Assembly: GCA_963674625.2 (NCBI GenBank)
Contig: CAXXXO010000003.1
Coordinates: 434,001-498,000, forward strand
DNA length: 64,000 nucleotides
Direction of reading: 5' to 3'
From: JALHFZ01 sp963674625
GTDB lineage: Bacteria > Synergistota > Synergistia > Synergistales > Aminobacteriaceae
This document shows, piece by piece, positions 44,488 through 51,689 of the stretch. Every line of letters begins with the position of its first letter. Position 1 is the first letter of the stretch. The notes below the pieces were generated by a model that was not told where the DNA came from, searched no databases, and saw only the letters and a program-made list of their open reading frames with translations. The translations under genes were made by a program, and so were the position numbers.

Positions 44488-44641
44488 TGATCAGGACGTC
44501 CAACTTTCCCAAGATCTTCCCGAATTGCTCTTTTACCAGAGTCTCGTAAATAGACTCACGCCCAGCAGCCTGCGCCAGCACCGCGATCAGCGCCACAAAC
44601 ACACACAACACAATCCACCATGGCAAGCTCAATGTGACCAT
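44399..44641 (-). CDS. Small membrane-anchored early phage protein
   Basis: 80 residues: an N-terminal helix (LPWWIVLCVFVALIAVLAQA) followed by a soluble, acidic part. ATG after GGGAGG, overlapping the stop of the upstream frame by TAATG. The last 89 bp run antisense to the end of sieB. Function unknown. Confidence 0.5.
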   Translation of the reverse strand: MVTLSLPWWIVLCVFVALIAVLAQAAGRESIYETLVKEQFGKILGKLDVLIIRFYGTDTDQIHLSLPSVDKPEEEDRSDS

Positions 44642-44826
44642 TACGTATCCTCCCTCATCGATTCTTCCTTAACCGCGCCCGGCGCTGGCTCTTCTTTCCG
44701 GGCTTGATCGTCTTTCTTTTCCGTACAACCGTGATACGCGCCCCCGCGCTCTCTCCCCGGCGAACTACGCCGTCTTCGCCTCCCCCTCTCCCACTTGAGG
44801 GGGAAATTGAGGGTCCCCTGTTTCAC
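44641..44826 (-). CDS. Possible small basic protein (doubtful)
   Basis: 61 residues, Arg/Lys/Glu-rich and low in complexity, overlapping the end of the Cro-like gene by 62 bp and coupled by TAATG to the membrane protein. It may simply be the spacer between them. Confidence 0.3.
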   Translation of the reverse strand: MKQGTLNFPLKWERGRRRRRSSPGRERGGAYHGCTEKKDDQARKEEPAPGAVKEESMREDT

Positions 44827-45004
44827 CCAGGAGATCCATTGCCGTGCAGCCCAGGATCTCGGCCAGCTTCAACAGCTGAGAGGTCTTGGGTTCTCTGTAT
44901 CCCCTTTCCCAGCGAATGATGGTATCTACGGAAACTCCAATTCTTTCAGCTAGTTGGACTTGAGTTAAATGTGTTGATTTCCTGTATTCCGCAAGCCTGA
45001 TCAT
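44765..45004 (-). CDS. Cro-like XRE family repressor
   Basis: 79 residues with an XRE helix-turn-helix: LTQVQLAERIGVSVDTIIRW then ERGYREPKTSQLLKLAEILG. ATG follows GAGGAGGTGAAAATCAC. It is the first gene of the leftward early operon and diverges from the CI-like gene, as Cro does from CI. Confidence 0.85.
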   Translation of the reverse strand: MIRLAEYRKSTHLTQVQLAERIGVSVDTIIRWERGYREPKTSQLLKLAEILGCTAMDLLGETGDPQFPPQVGEGEAKTA

Positions 45005-45091
45005 GTGATTTTCACCTCCTCTTCCTTTCGAAAACTTTGTTAAACAGCCACTTTCACCTCAAAACTAACAACGGCACATTCATATAGCATG

Positions 45092-45119
45092 ATTTTACAC
45101 CGCCATACAGCTATGTCAA
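45092..45119 (-). promoter_or_regulatory. Early leftward promoter in the cro/cI intergenic region
   Basis: Minus strand TTGACA (45114-45119), 16 bp, TAAAAT (45092-45097), about 88 bp before the Cro-like start. The 45005-45216 gap must also hold the operators and the cI promoter; repeats of attgtgc at about 45165 and 45184 and the short inverted repeat CTTGC-GCAAG there are operator candidates. Confidence 0.6.
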
Positions 45120-45216
45120 TACCATAAAAGGCCAATTAGCGTTATTTTCTACTGCTTATTGGCGATTGTGCTTTTTCTTGCCATTGTGCAAGATTGTCTT
45201 GGGGGGTGAGCAAGAA

Positions 45217-45909
45217 ATGCTTGAAGACGGTTCCATTCGAGAGAGAATACTCTTGGCAAGAAAAAAGGCTGATATCACCCAAGAAAAACTTGCTCAAATG
45301 CTCAATGTCTCAATAGATACTTTAGGGCGTTGGGAACGAGGTGAACGCCAGCCGAGGCTTGGAGAAACAGCTTCTCTTGCTAAAGCTTTAAACACTTCCG
45401 TTGCATACCTTGCCGGGGAGACTGACGAGAGCTTCCATGACTCCATAAAGGTCTTCCGCGACCAGGTCCTTGTCCCCGTCTACGCCAACCTCACTGCCTG
45501 CTGCGGGCTCGGCATAGACAACTGCACCATCGGCGGCGAGATTGAGCAGTACATTCCCCTCCCCCGAGAGAAGCTCGGCTACGGAGACTGCTACGGGATT
45601 TACGTCGCCGGCACCAGCATGGAGCTGGCCAACATCCCCGAGGGCTCCGTCGCCGTCATAAACACCGCCAGAGATGCCCAGAACGGCGACCCCTGCCATG
45701 TTCAGTACATAAAATACGGCTTCCCCGTGGACGCCATAAAGTTCTTCTACCGCAAGACAGACGGCACGGTCATCCTCAAGGCCGCCAACGGATCAGGCGT
45801 CCCCGACATAGAATTCCCCCCGGAAAAAGAAGAGGTTACCGACCAGGTCATGGTCTGCGGAGTAGTCGTCTCCGTCATCACCATGACCAAACCCCGGGTG
45901 GGGGTGTAA
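45217..45909 (+). CDS. CI-like repressor (XRE + S24 peptidase)
   Basis: 230 residues from ATG at 45217 after GGGGGGTGAG. N-terminal XRE helix-turn-helix (ITQEKLAQMLNVSIDTLGRW, then ERGERQPRLGE). C-terminal LexA-type self-cleavage domain: YGIYVAGTSMELANIPEGS with the catalytic Ser in GTSM and a Lys in DAIKFFY. It maintains lysogeny and is inactivated after RecA activation. The last 53 bp are repeated at 46488-46540 after the next gene. Confidence 0.9.
   Translation: MLEDGSIRERILLARKKADITQEKLAQMLNVSIDTLGRWERGERQPRLGETASLAKALNTSVAYLAGETDESFHDSIKVFRDQVLVPVYANLTACCGLGIDNCTIGGEIEQYIPLPREKLGYGDCYGIYVAGTSMELANIPEGSVAVINTARDAQNGDPCHVQYIKYGFPVDAIKFFYRKTDGTVILKAANGSGVPDIEFPPEKEEVTDQVMVCGVVVSVITMTKPRVGV
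45857..45909 (+). repeat. 53-bp direct repeat, copy 1 (repressor 3' end)
   Basis: About 46 of 53 positions agree with 46488-46540. Codes GVVVSVITMTKPRVGV and stop here; the second copy keeps the frame as GVIVSVITMTKPRIGI and stop. Confidence 0.85.
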
Positions 45910-45911
45910 CC

Positions 45912-46496
45912 ATGAAGATAAGGCATGTTATTTTCCTTGCCATGGCGCTCGGGATAATCATTGGTGTTGCCACGGGAAGATGGGAAGGCTTCCTGCTGGG
46001 GGCAGTTCCTTTTGCGATATCCATTTCCTTCCTCGCCTTCCCCACCTACTGGATCAACCTGGGCTTTTCATTTGCCCTCATTCCCCTTGCCGTTGTCGGG
46101 CACAATCATTTCGACCTCCGCATGTGGGTCAGTGAATCCTTCGCTATGGCCGGCCTCATGAGCGGGATTACAATCCTTGCGATCGTCTTCCTCTTCTGGA
46201 AAAATCAACCTGACTCAAGGCACAGACTGTCCTTCACCGAGGCCTATCTATCGATTCGAGACGCCATAAAAGAAGGTATTCGTTCTTCCCTGGGAAAAGA
46301 GCCCGTCTACCTATTCCCCCGGGAAGAGAACCTGAAGAACAGTATTATTCATACCCTGGACTCCCTCTCGGGTGAAGAAATCGAAGAAGTGTACGATTTT
46401 ATCTTCGCCATGCAAAGCGAAAAGACCCGCAAAGAAGCCCTCGTCGAACTCGACAATAATCCTCCACGCAGAGAAAGATCGTTACCAGCGGAGTAA
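45912..46496 (+). CDS. Membrane protein between the repressor and its duplicated end
   Basis: 194 residues: three to four helices in the N-terminal half (VIFLAMALGIIIGVATG; FLLGAVPFAISISFLAFPTY; LGFSFALIPLAVVG; ITILAIVFLFW) and a charged helical C-terminus. Not recognised. ATG two bases after the repressor stop. It lies between imperfect copies of the repressor's last 53 bp, so it looks like an inserted lysogenic-conversion gene. Confidence 0.6.
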   Translation: MKIRHVIFLAMALGIIIGVATGRWEGFLLGAVPFAISISFLAFPTYWINLGFSFALIPLAVVGHNHFDLRMWVSESFAMAGLMSGITILAIVFLFWKNQPDSRHRLSFTEAYLSIRDAIKEGIRSSLGKEPVYLFPREENLKNSIIHTLDSLSGEEIEEVYDFIFAMQSEKTRKEALVELDNNPPRRERSLPAE

Positions 46497-46540
46497 TCGT
46501 CTCCGTCATCACCATGACCAAGCCCCGGATCGGGATCTGA
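46488..46540 (+). repeat. 53-bp direct repeat, copy 2 (orphan repressor 3' end)
   Basis: Remnant of another repressor allele: in-frame coding for the last 16 residues and TGA. Overlaps the 3' end of the membrane protein gene by 9 bp. Confidence 0.85.
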
Positions 46541-46606
46541 GGGTGCTTCAGACAAGCCGCGAAGAGAGTGGGGTGTTTTGAGTTATAATTGAAAGGGGAG
46601 ATTCCT

Positions 46607-47554
46607 TTGAAGGAGCCTGGCGAATCTGAGGGGAAGTGGGCTGAAATGGAGAGAAGATACCTGCGGATAACATTTGAAGGCGCTGCAGTTCTCGATCACG
46701 AGGCGGACGTTGAAACTTTTGCACCGGCTCTTCTTTCAGCGGCTCACCTTCTCCAGAGGGTAACGAAAATTCGCCACGGATCTAACTTCACTGTCAAATT
46801 AAAGCTCGCCGGAGTCGAAGGCAATTGCATCAGTTTTGATATCGCCGTTGTCCAGACGATTCTAGAGAAATTCGTGAACTTCCTCTCTAATATGCCACTT
46901 CTTGATACGCTTACCGTGGTGGGGTTTGTGCAGTCAACGTCGGGATATACCCTCATCGATCTTTATAAATTCCTGAAGGGGCGCCTTATAATCAGCGAAA
47001 AAGATGAGGGGAAGAATGTCCTCATAGAAACAGCCGATGGCGAAAAAACAAGCGTCCCCAAGCCTGTACTGGAGCTTTATAAAGATCGCGATGTAAAGAA
47101 AACCCTCCGGGGAACGACGAGGCCTCTGGATACAAAAGGAATTGACAGAATGAAGTTTTCCGACCCTGAATGCAAAAGTGTGATTGAAATTGAAAAGGAT
47201 GAGTCCCCCTGGTTCGATGTCACCCCTATTGAGAATGAAATCGAGGATGAGGAGATCGTAGTATTCGGCAGGCTTGACCGGCCGTCCCTCCAGGGAGAGC
47301 AAGGCGGATGGAAACTCATTAGAGGCGGAGACAGCTTCTCCATGACCGTGACGGATGAAGATTTTCTTGAAGCAGTACGAAAAAACGATATTTCCTTCTC
47401 CAGCAGCACAATATACAGGGTAGAGCTTCTCATATCACAGTCCATTTCAGCGGACGGGAAACTAAGGTATAAAAACGTGGCAAAAACAATTCGGCGGGTA
47501 AGAACGCCAGAACAAACCACCCTTGCCTTCGAGGAAGACGAACCAGGTGAATAG
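46607..47554 (+). CDS. Prophage cargo protein of unknown function
   Basis: 315 residues from a TTG with AAAGGGGAG upstream; ATG at 46646 (MERRYLRI) is an alternative. The N-terminus YLRITFEGAAVLDHEADVET then FAPALLSAAHLLQR resembles a widespread uncharacterised family seen in prophages and genomic islands; the C-terminal half is beta-rich and acidic. No enzymatic motif found. First of four plus-strand genes between repressor and integrase. Confidence 0.6.
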   Translation: MKEPGESEGKWAEMERRYLRITFEGAAVLDHEADVETFAPALLSAAHLLQRVTKIRHGSNFTVKLKLAGVEGNCISFDIAVVQTILEKFVNFLSNMPLLDTLTVVGFVQSTSGYTLIDLYKFLKGRLIISEKDEGKNVLIETADGEKTSVPKPVLELYKDRDVKKTLRGTTRPLDTKGIDRMKFSDPECKSVIEIEKDESPWFDVTPIENEIEDEEIVVFGRLDRPSLQGEQGGWKLIRGGDSFSMTVTDEDFLEAVRKNDISFSSSTIYRVELLISQSISADGKLRYKNVAKTIRRVRTPEQTTLAFEEDEPGE

Positions 47555-47559
47555 TCGCC

Positions 47560-47886
47560 ATGATAAATAACATTCCTCTTGATGCAACCATGGAAGAGAG
47601 TGGATTCCAGGACCTTTTTCTTTCCGGCGAAAAACAATTCCTTCCATCATCCCTGTCAATCGAAGAGTTGATCAGCAGGAATGCGGCCCTTATTTCCGAA
47701 ACGCAGAAGATAATGGATGAGCACCCTGAAATGTCCACTTCCATGTCCATTGCCCTCGATTCGACGATGAATCATCAGAAAAACCTGATCATCGAACTCG
47801 GTCGCCAAAGAGGAATTCATAACGAGAAGGAAGTTATCGCTTTAGAAATTAAAACGGATTCCCAAGAGCTTCCTTCGATCAGATGA
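47560..47886 (+). CDS. Hypothetical prophage cargo protein
   Basis: 108 residues, helical (ISRNAALISETQKIMDEHPE, then HQKNLIIELGRQRGIHNEKE). ATG with AGGTGA upstream, 5 bp after the previous stop, so co-transcribed. No family recognised. Confidence 0.55.
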   Translation: MINNIPLDATMEESGFQDLFLSGEKQFLPSSLSIEELISRNAALISETQKIMDEHPEMSTSMSIALDSTMNHQKNLIIELGRQRGIHNEKEVIALEIKTDSQELPSIR

Positions 47887-47970
47887 AGGAGATGAAGAAG
47901 TCCCCTCGCTGAATAAATAACTATAAAAAAAAGCCTGGATCTGTCCGGGTAAAAAAGGAGAGATTTAAGA

Positions 47971-48285
47971 ATGCCAACGAACAAACAGGACGAACAGAAC
48001 CAGCAGAACAAAGAAACAGGCGTGTCAGTAATAACTAATCCTGAAAAAACAACGCTGTACATTGATAATATACATATCACGGGGAACGATGGCGCTGTAA
48101 TCTTTGATTTTTTGCAGTATTTACCGGGCAAAATTAAATACAATCAAGGTGAGGACCTGCGTCAAGCTGCGGTTGTTACCAGAATTGCCATAACAACACA
48201 GCATTACAGACGATTTATAGAGGCATGCGGAAAGGTTTTATCGGAAATTGATTCCCATGAACACAAAGCGGAAGAAGAAAAATGA
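47971..48285 (+). CDS. Hypothetical prophage cargo protein
   Basis: 104 residues: polar Gln/Asn-rich start (MPTNKQDEQNQQNKETG), a short beta segment, and a helical end. ATG after AAAAAGGAGAG. ATGA overlap with the following gene. Confidence 0.55.
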   Translation: MPTNKQDEQNQQNKETGVSVITNPEKTTLYIDNIHITGNDGAVIFDFLQYLPGKIKYNQGEDLRQAAVVTRIAITTQHYRRFIEACGKVLSEIDSHEHKAEEEK

Positions 48286-48896
48286 GCGCACAAAACACAC
48301 AGGGTTTGAGACAGTACCCAGTCAACGAAACCTTGAAAATATTTCAGAAAATGGATCTGAATCAAGTTGCAAATATTTGCTTTGGAAGCACATCAGAAGA
48401 AAAAAAGATTGTATATGGAGAGGTTCCTGAGCATTCATATTATGCCTTGATAAGTTACCAATCTACTGATGAAGGTGATACAATTTCAAGCAGCAGTGAA
48501 GGCAACGTCACATCAAACATCTCAACCGATTCAATTTCTGATCAATCCAACGGGAAGGAGCGAAATGTCATGACTCAGTCATTGGTCACAAAAGGAGAGT
48601 TTGATGCGAATATCAAACGCTTCGACGATACTGTCTCCAACCTGAAGGAGAATATAAACAATCGTTTTTCCTCAATAGATGAAAAAATAGACCTTCGCTT
48701 TAAGCACATGGACGAGAAAATGGACATGAACTTTAGTGCTCTTTCCGGAGAAGTGAGACAGTTGACGGAGAGCATCCAGTCCCAGCGCAAAGAGATTCAC
48801 AACGACAACCTCGCTACCAGGCTTTCAAACTACGCCATCCTGGCTACCATGGTTCTCGGTTTCCTCGCGGTTCTTTTCACCATTTTAAGACCATAA
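48282..48896 (+). CDS. Coiled-coil protein with C-terminal membrane anchor, prophage cargo
   Basis: 204 residues. An N-terminal soluble part (TLKIFQKMDLNQVANICFGS), a Ser-rich linker, a coiled coil (FDDTVSNLKENINNRFSSID; KIDLRFKHMDEKMDMNF) and one C-terminal helix (YAILATMVLGFLAVLFTIL). Layout like surface-exposed or membrane-sensing effectors of superinfection immunity. Follows the 104-residue gene by ATGA and ends at the bidirectional terminator. Confidence 0.6.
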   Translation: MSAQNTQGLRQYPVNETLKIFQKMDLNQVANICFGSTSEEKKIVYGEVPEHSYYALISYQSTDEGDTISSSSEGNVTSNISTDSISDQSNGKERNVMTQSLVTKGEFDANIKRFDDTVSNLKENINNRFSSIDEKIDLRFKHMDEKMDMNFSALSGEVRQLTESIQSQRKEIHNDNLATRLSNYAILATMVLGFLAVLFTILRP

Positions 48897-48901
48897 TATA
48901 A

Positions 48902-48942
48902 GTGAGAGCCCCGGAGCGATCCGGGGCTCTCACTATTCTTTT
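48902..48942. terminator. Bidirectional terminator between cargo genes and integrase
   Basis: Perfect 14-bp stem (48902-48915 with 48920-48933), GCGA loop, then TATTCTTTT on the plus strand. It ends the cargo operon and, from the other side, the integrase transcript. Confidence 0.85.
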
Positions 48943-50081
48943 GTACCGCAGAGGAAATCGGCCCACCACTGCATCATGCGCCGGCGTTCCGGCAGGTACT
49001 CCGCAAAATTGTATGCCGCCCGAACCTCATCGCCCTCAGCGTGGGCCAGCTGTCGCTCGATCCAGTCGCGGTTCCACTGGTGCTCGTTCAATAGTGTACT
49101 GGCCATAGACCTGAATCCGTGCCCGGTGAATTCATCCTGGGCGTATCCCAGGCGTCGAATAGCGGCGTTCACCGTGGCGTCACTCATGGGTCGGCTGGCC
49201 GTTCTGTTCGACGGAAAAATAAACTTTCCCCTGCCCGTGTACAGCTCCATCTCCCTGATCACGGCTGCCGCCTGGGTAGACAGGGGGATGATGTGCGGCC
49301 GAGACATCTTCATTTTCGCTGCGGGAATCCGCCACTCCATTTTATCAAAGTCGATCTCAGCCCATTCTGCGTGGCGCAGTTCCCCAGGGCGGACAAAAGT
49401 GTAGGCCTGGAGCAGCAGGGCACACCGTGTGCGGACCGTCTGCATCCCCTGGATGGCCTGCATCAGCGCCCTTATCTCCGCCGGATCCGTTATTGTGGGG
49501 TGGTGTTTTGTCCTCACCGGCACCAAGGCACCCCGAAGATCCGAAGCAGGATCACGATCTGCTATCCCAACGGCTACACCGAAACGGAACACCTGGCTGC
49601 AGATCTGCATCACCCTGTGGGCGAGTTCCGGCGCATTTCTTGCCTCGATCTCCCGGGCGATCCGCAGCAGATCCTTTGCTTCGATCTGCTTCACCGGCTT
49701 GTCGCCTATCGCCGGAAAGACGAGCCTTTCCAGCCGGGACGTTTTCATCCGGACCGTAACAGGCTTCATCGCCGGGATAATCTTCGTTTTTAACCATTCC
49801 CTGGATAAAGACTCGAAGGTCCGCCCCTCCGGTTTCGCGAACGGGTTCTGTCCTATGGCCACCTGCAGCCGAACCTCATTCCTCGTCCGCCGAGCGTCCT
49901 TTAAGCTGACGGCCGGATACTTCCCAAGGGACCTTTTATACTGCCTGCCCTGGATCTGCATCTTCAGACGCCAGAACTTGTCCCCGGAAGGCATGACCTC
50001 AAGGGACAAACCACCCTCGTCCAAAATCTCGTATCGCTTCTCCCGTGCAGCGAGACGTCGAATCCCGGTATCCGTCAGCAT
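48933..50081 (-). CDS. int: Tyrosine integrase, P4 type
   Basis: 382 residues from ATG at 50081 after GGGAGAGGGG. DUF4102-type N-terminus (GGLSLEVMPSGDKFWRLKMQ, then SLGKYPAVSLKDARR), a core-binding domain, and a catalytic domain with Arg in TFVRPGELR, HGFRS, LAHAEGDEVRAAYN (His) and the Tyr nucleophile in this last segment. It integrates into the adjacent tRNA-Leu, its start lying about 180 bp from the att core. Ends in TAG. Confidence 0.95.
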   Translation of the reverse strand: MLTDTGIRRLAAREKRYEILDEGGLSLEVMPSGDKFWRLKMQIQGRQYKRSLGKYPAVSLKDARRTRNEVRLQVAIGQNPFAKPEGRTFESLSREWLKTKIIPAMKPVTVRMKTSRLERLVFPAIGDKPVKQIEAKDLLRIAREIEARNAPELAHRVMQICSQVFRFGVAVGIADRDPASDLRGALVPVRTKHHPTITDPAEIRALMQAIQGMQTVRTRCALLLQAYTFVRPGELRHAEWAEIDFDKMEWRIPAAKMKMSRPHIIPLSTQAAAVIREMELYTGRGKFIFPSNRTASRPMSDATVNAAIRRLGYAQDEFTGHGFRSMASTLLNEHQWNRDWIERQLAHAEGDEVRAAYNFAEYLPERRRMMQWWADFLCGTKE

Positions 50082-50200
50082 TTGAACCCCTCTCCCGCCC
50101 ACAGGAAAAGCCCCTAAAAAACCCTGTGGGCGATTTGTGGGCGTTTTTTGCTTGGATACCTATAGTTTACCATGGACATCTATGGACTGTTGCAGGTATA

Positions 50201-50250
50201 AAAAAATCCGTCGTTGCAAGGGTTTTGTACAACCTTGGACAACGACGGAT
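50201..50250 (-). terminator. Phage-borne copy of the tRNA-Leu terminator
   Basis: 11-bp stem (50206-50216 with 50240-50250), extended by CAAGG/CCTTG inside, followed on the minus strand by six T. It lies 9 bp beyond the tRNA end and replaces the terminator displaced to 8301-8352. Confidence 0.8.
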
Positions 50251-50258
50251 AATGACCT

Positions 50259-50344
50259 TGGTGCCGAGGGGGGGACTCGAACCCCCACGCTGTTGCCAGC
50301 GGCGGATTTTGAGTCCGCTGCGTCTGCCATTCCGCCACCCCGGC
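50259..50344 (-). tRNA. tRNA-Leu (anticodon CAA)
   Basis: Reads GCCGGGGTGGCGGAATGGCA at the 5' end on the minus strand, CTCAAAA in the anticodon loop (anticodon CAA, reads UUG), a long variable arm, a GGTTCGAGTCC T-arm and CCTCGGC-A-CCA at the 3' end with CCA encoded. The acceptor stem pairs over 7 bp with one G-U. Upstream, TGGACA and TAAAAA 17 bp apart are a possible promoter. Confidence 0.95.
50260..50278. other. Right prophage attachment site (att core), within tRNA-Leu
   Basis: Exact copy of 8361-8379; it forms the 3' end of the T-stem and acceptor of tRNA-Leu, so integration restores the tRNA. Nothing coding is called in 50345-50629: one plus-strand frame there (EEMMERAEEDIPEVTDMPEE) looks like the worn end of an acidic protein, but is too short to name. 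Confidence 0.9.
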
Positions 50345-50629
50345 GGGCACTGGTAATTTTTACCATACTTTAATCAGGATGTCCACTGCTTTTGTGCCCA
50401 GATCGGTTTGTTAAACGTACCCTTCGTTTTCATAGAAGAGATGATGGAAAGGGCCGAAGAAGACATTCCTGAAGTTACGGATATGCCGGAAGAAGGCAAG
50501 GGGGACATTCTGGTTCAACCGGTTAGGGATAAAAAAAGTTATTTGCCCCACCCTTCCTCGCGCAGGTTTGCCGATCCAGTCTAACGTAATTTCTGGACCA
50601 GTTTTCCCGAGGCTTGTCATGGTAAATTG

Positions 50630-51526
50630 TCATTTGACGATTTCTTCGAGAATTTTGTATTCTGTTTCAAGCCATTGAAACTGTTCGCCCTCGTAATCAA
50701 TTGCCAATATCTTTGTAACAAGGATTTTCCCATTCTTATTCACCCAAACATCCGCTTCATCAGGATATACAGGCCTAAAACGGGAGCTGAAATCTAGATC
50801 TTCAATAATTATCTTTTCCGGGTTAAAGTCCTTGTTTGCCCAGGCAATTGCCTTAAGCCCATCCGAATATGCGTAGACCGAGTCGCTCCGTCTAGTTGAC
50901 CATTTCGTCCTAAATTCATACAAGCCAGAACCAAAAATATATTCACCCGAGTTACTCATATAATTAAAACGAACTCTACCGTTTGAATTCATGGATGTGA
51001 ATAAAGAACGTTTTATTTGAATATTTTCATTTACCTTTCCAACAATGTTCCCATTCTGCTCAAAAGGATTTTTCCCAAGAGGCGGGAGATTGGATTGATC
51101 GTGCAGTTCTCTCAATAAATCATAAAAATTGTCATAAAACTTGTTATCATCTTCAAACGAGATGTATTTGAGAGAGCTTAAAAACTTTGGTAATTTATAA
51201 TCAGATTTATTATTGCGTATTACCGGAACGATCCAAGTGGTCGAAGAATTTTTTATAAGCTCGCTACATATAATCCTTTTCTCATACCCGACTCCAGACA
51301 ATCCCGCATCCGCCTTTTCATTGTATATTTCTGAACAAATGCAGATAACTCTATTTGAGTTGCTTAGGCCTTGTTCCATAAACAAAGGCAAGTCCGAACC
51401 GATTCCTGCTTCAAACTGATCTAAAATGACATCTACTCCGTTTTTCCTTAACTTGTTAGCTAGGTCGGATACCCATGCCTTATGTTCATCGTCATCATAT
51501 GAGTATGAAACAAACACTTTCACCAT
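50630..51526 (-). CDS. SEFIR/TIR domain protein, probable defence effector
   Basis: 298 residues. N-terminal SEFIR/TIR domain, about 1-150: VKVFVSYSYDDDEHKAWVSD, LRKNGVDVILDQFEAGIGSD, RVICICSEIYNEKAD and TWIVPVIRNN. The C-terminal 140 residues are beta-rich with aromatic residues and match nothing I know; they may sense an infection signal. A+T-rich codons differ from the flanking genes. TIR/SEFIR proteins in bacteria usually cleave NAD or signal during antiphage defence, which is inferred here. Confidence 0.75.
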   Translation of the reverse strand: MVKVFVSYSYDDDEHKAWVSDLANKLRKNGVDVILDQFEAGIGSDLPLFMEQGLSNSNRVICICSEIYNEKADAGLSGVGYEKRIICSELIKNSSTTWIVPVIRNNKSDYKLPKFLSSLKYISFEDDNKFYDNFYDLLRELHDQSNLPPLGKNPFEQNGNIVGKVNENIQIKRSLFTSMNSNGRVRFNYMSNSGEYIFGSGLYEFRTKWSTRRSDSVYAYSDGLKAIAWANKDFNPEKIIIEDLDFSSRFRPVYPDEADVWVNKNGKILVTKILAIDYEGEQFQWLETEYKILEEIVK

Positions 51527-51689
51527 TGTATCAACCTCTCAACTATCTAAATTTCCAATACTTTCTGTCCAAATAATTCCTCTAAATTAATACCTTAAGC
51601 TACTTTCAGCTTCTTATACAAGTTATTCAATGCTCATTTCGTAAACTTAGGGAAAAAACATGTCTCCCATCCCCCAAAACTTTTCATCA

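Larger units (their letters stand above)
8361..50278. mobile_element. Complete-looking BPP-1/T7-type podovirus prophage
   Basis: Bounded by a 19-bp direct repeat within tRNA-Leu and containing integrase, CI/Cro-type control, a primase-helicase, terminase, portal, capsid, short-tail tube proteins, ejected core proteins, fibres and endolysin. No sheath, tape measure or long-tail genes are present, so the virion should be a short-tailed podovirus. The set of Bbp16- and Bbp19-like proteins, and a lectin-like tail tip, point to the Bordetella phage BPP-1 group. The only visible damage in structural genes is an in-frame TAG at 16812. Confidence 0.95.

Noticed and set aside
50411..50620. 69-residue minus-strand frame next to tRNA-Leu
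   Set aside because: No ribosome site and no family; the opposite strand has an equally plausible worn acidic frame, so it is probably non-coding.
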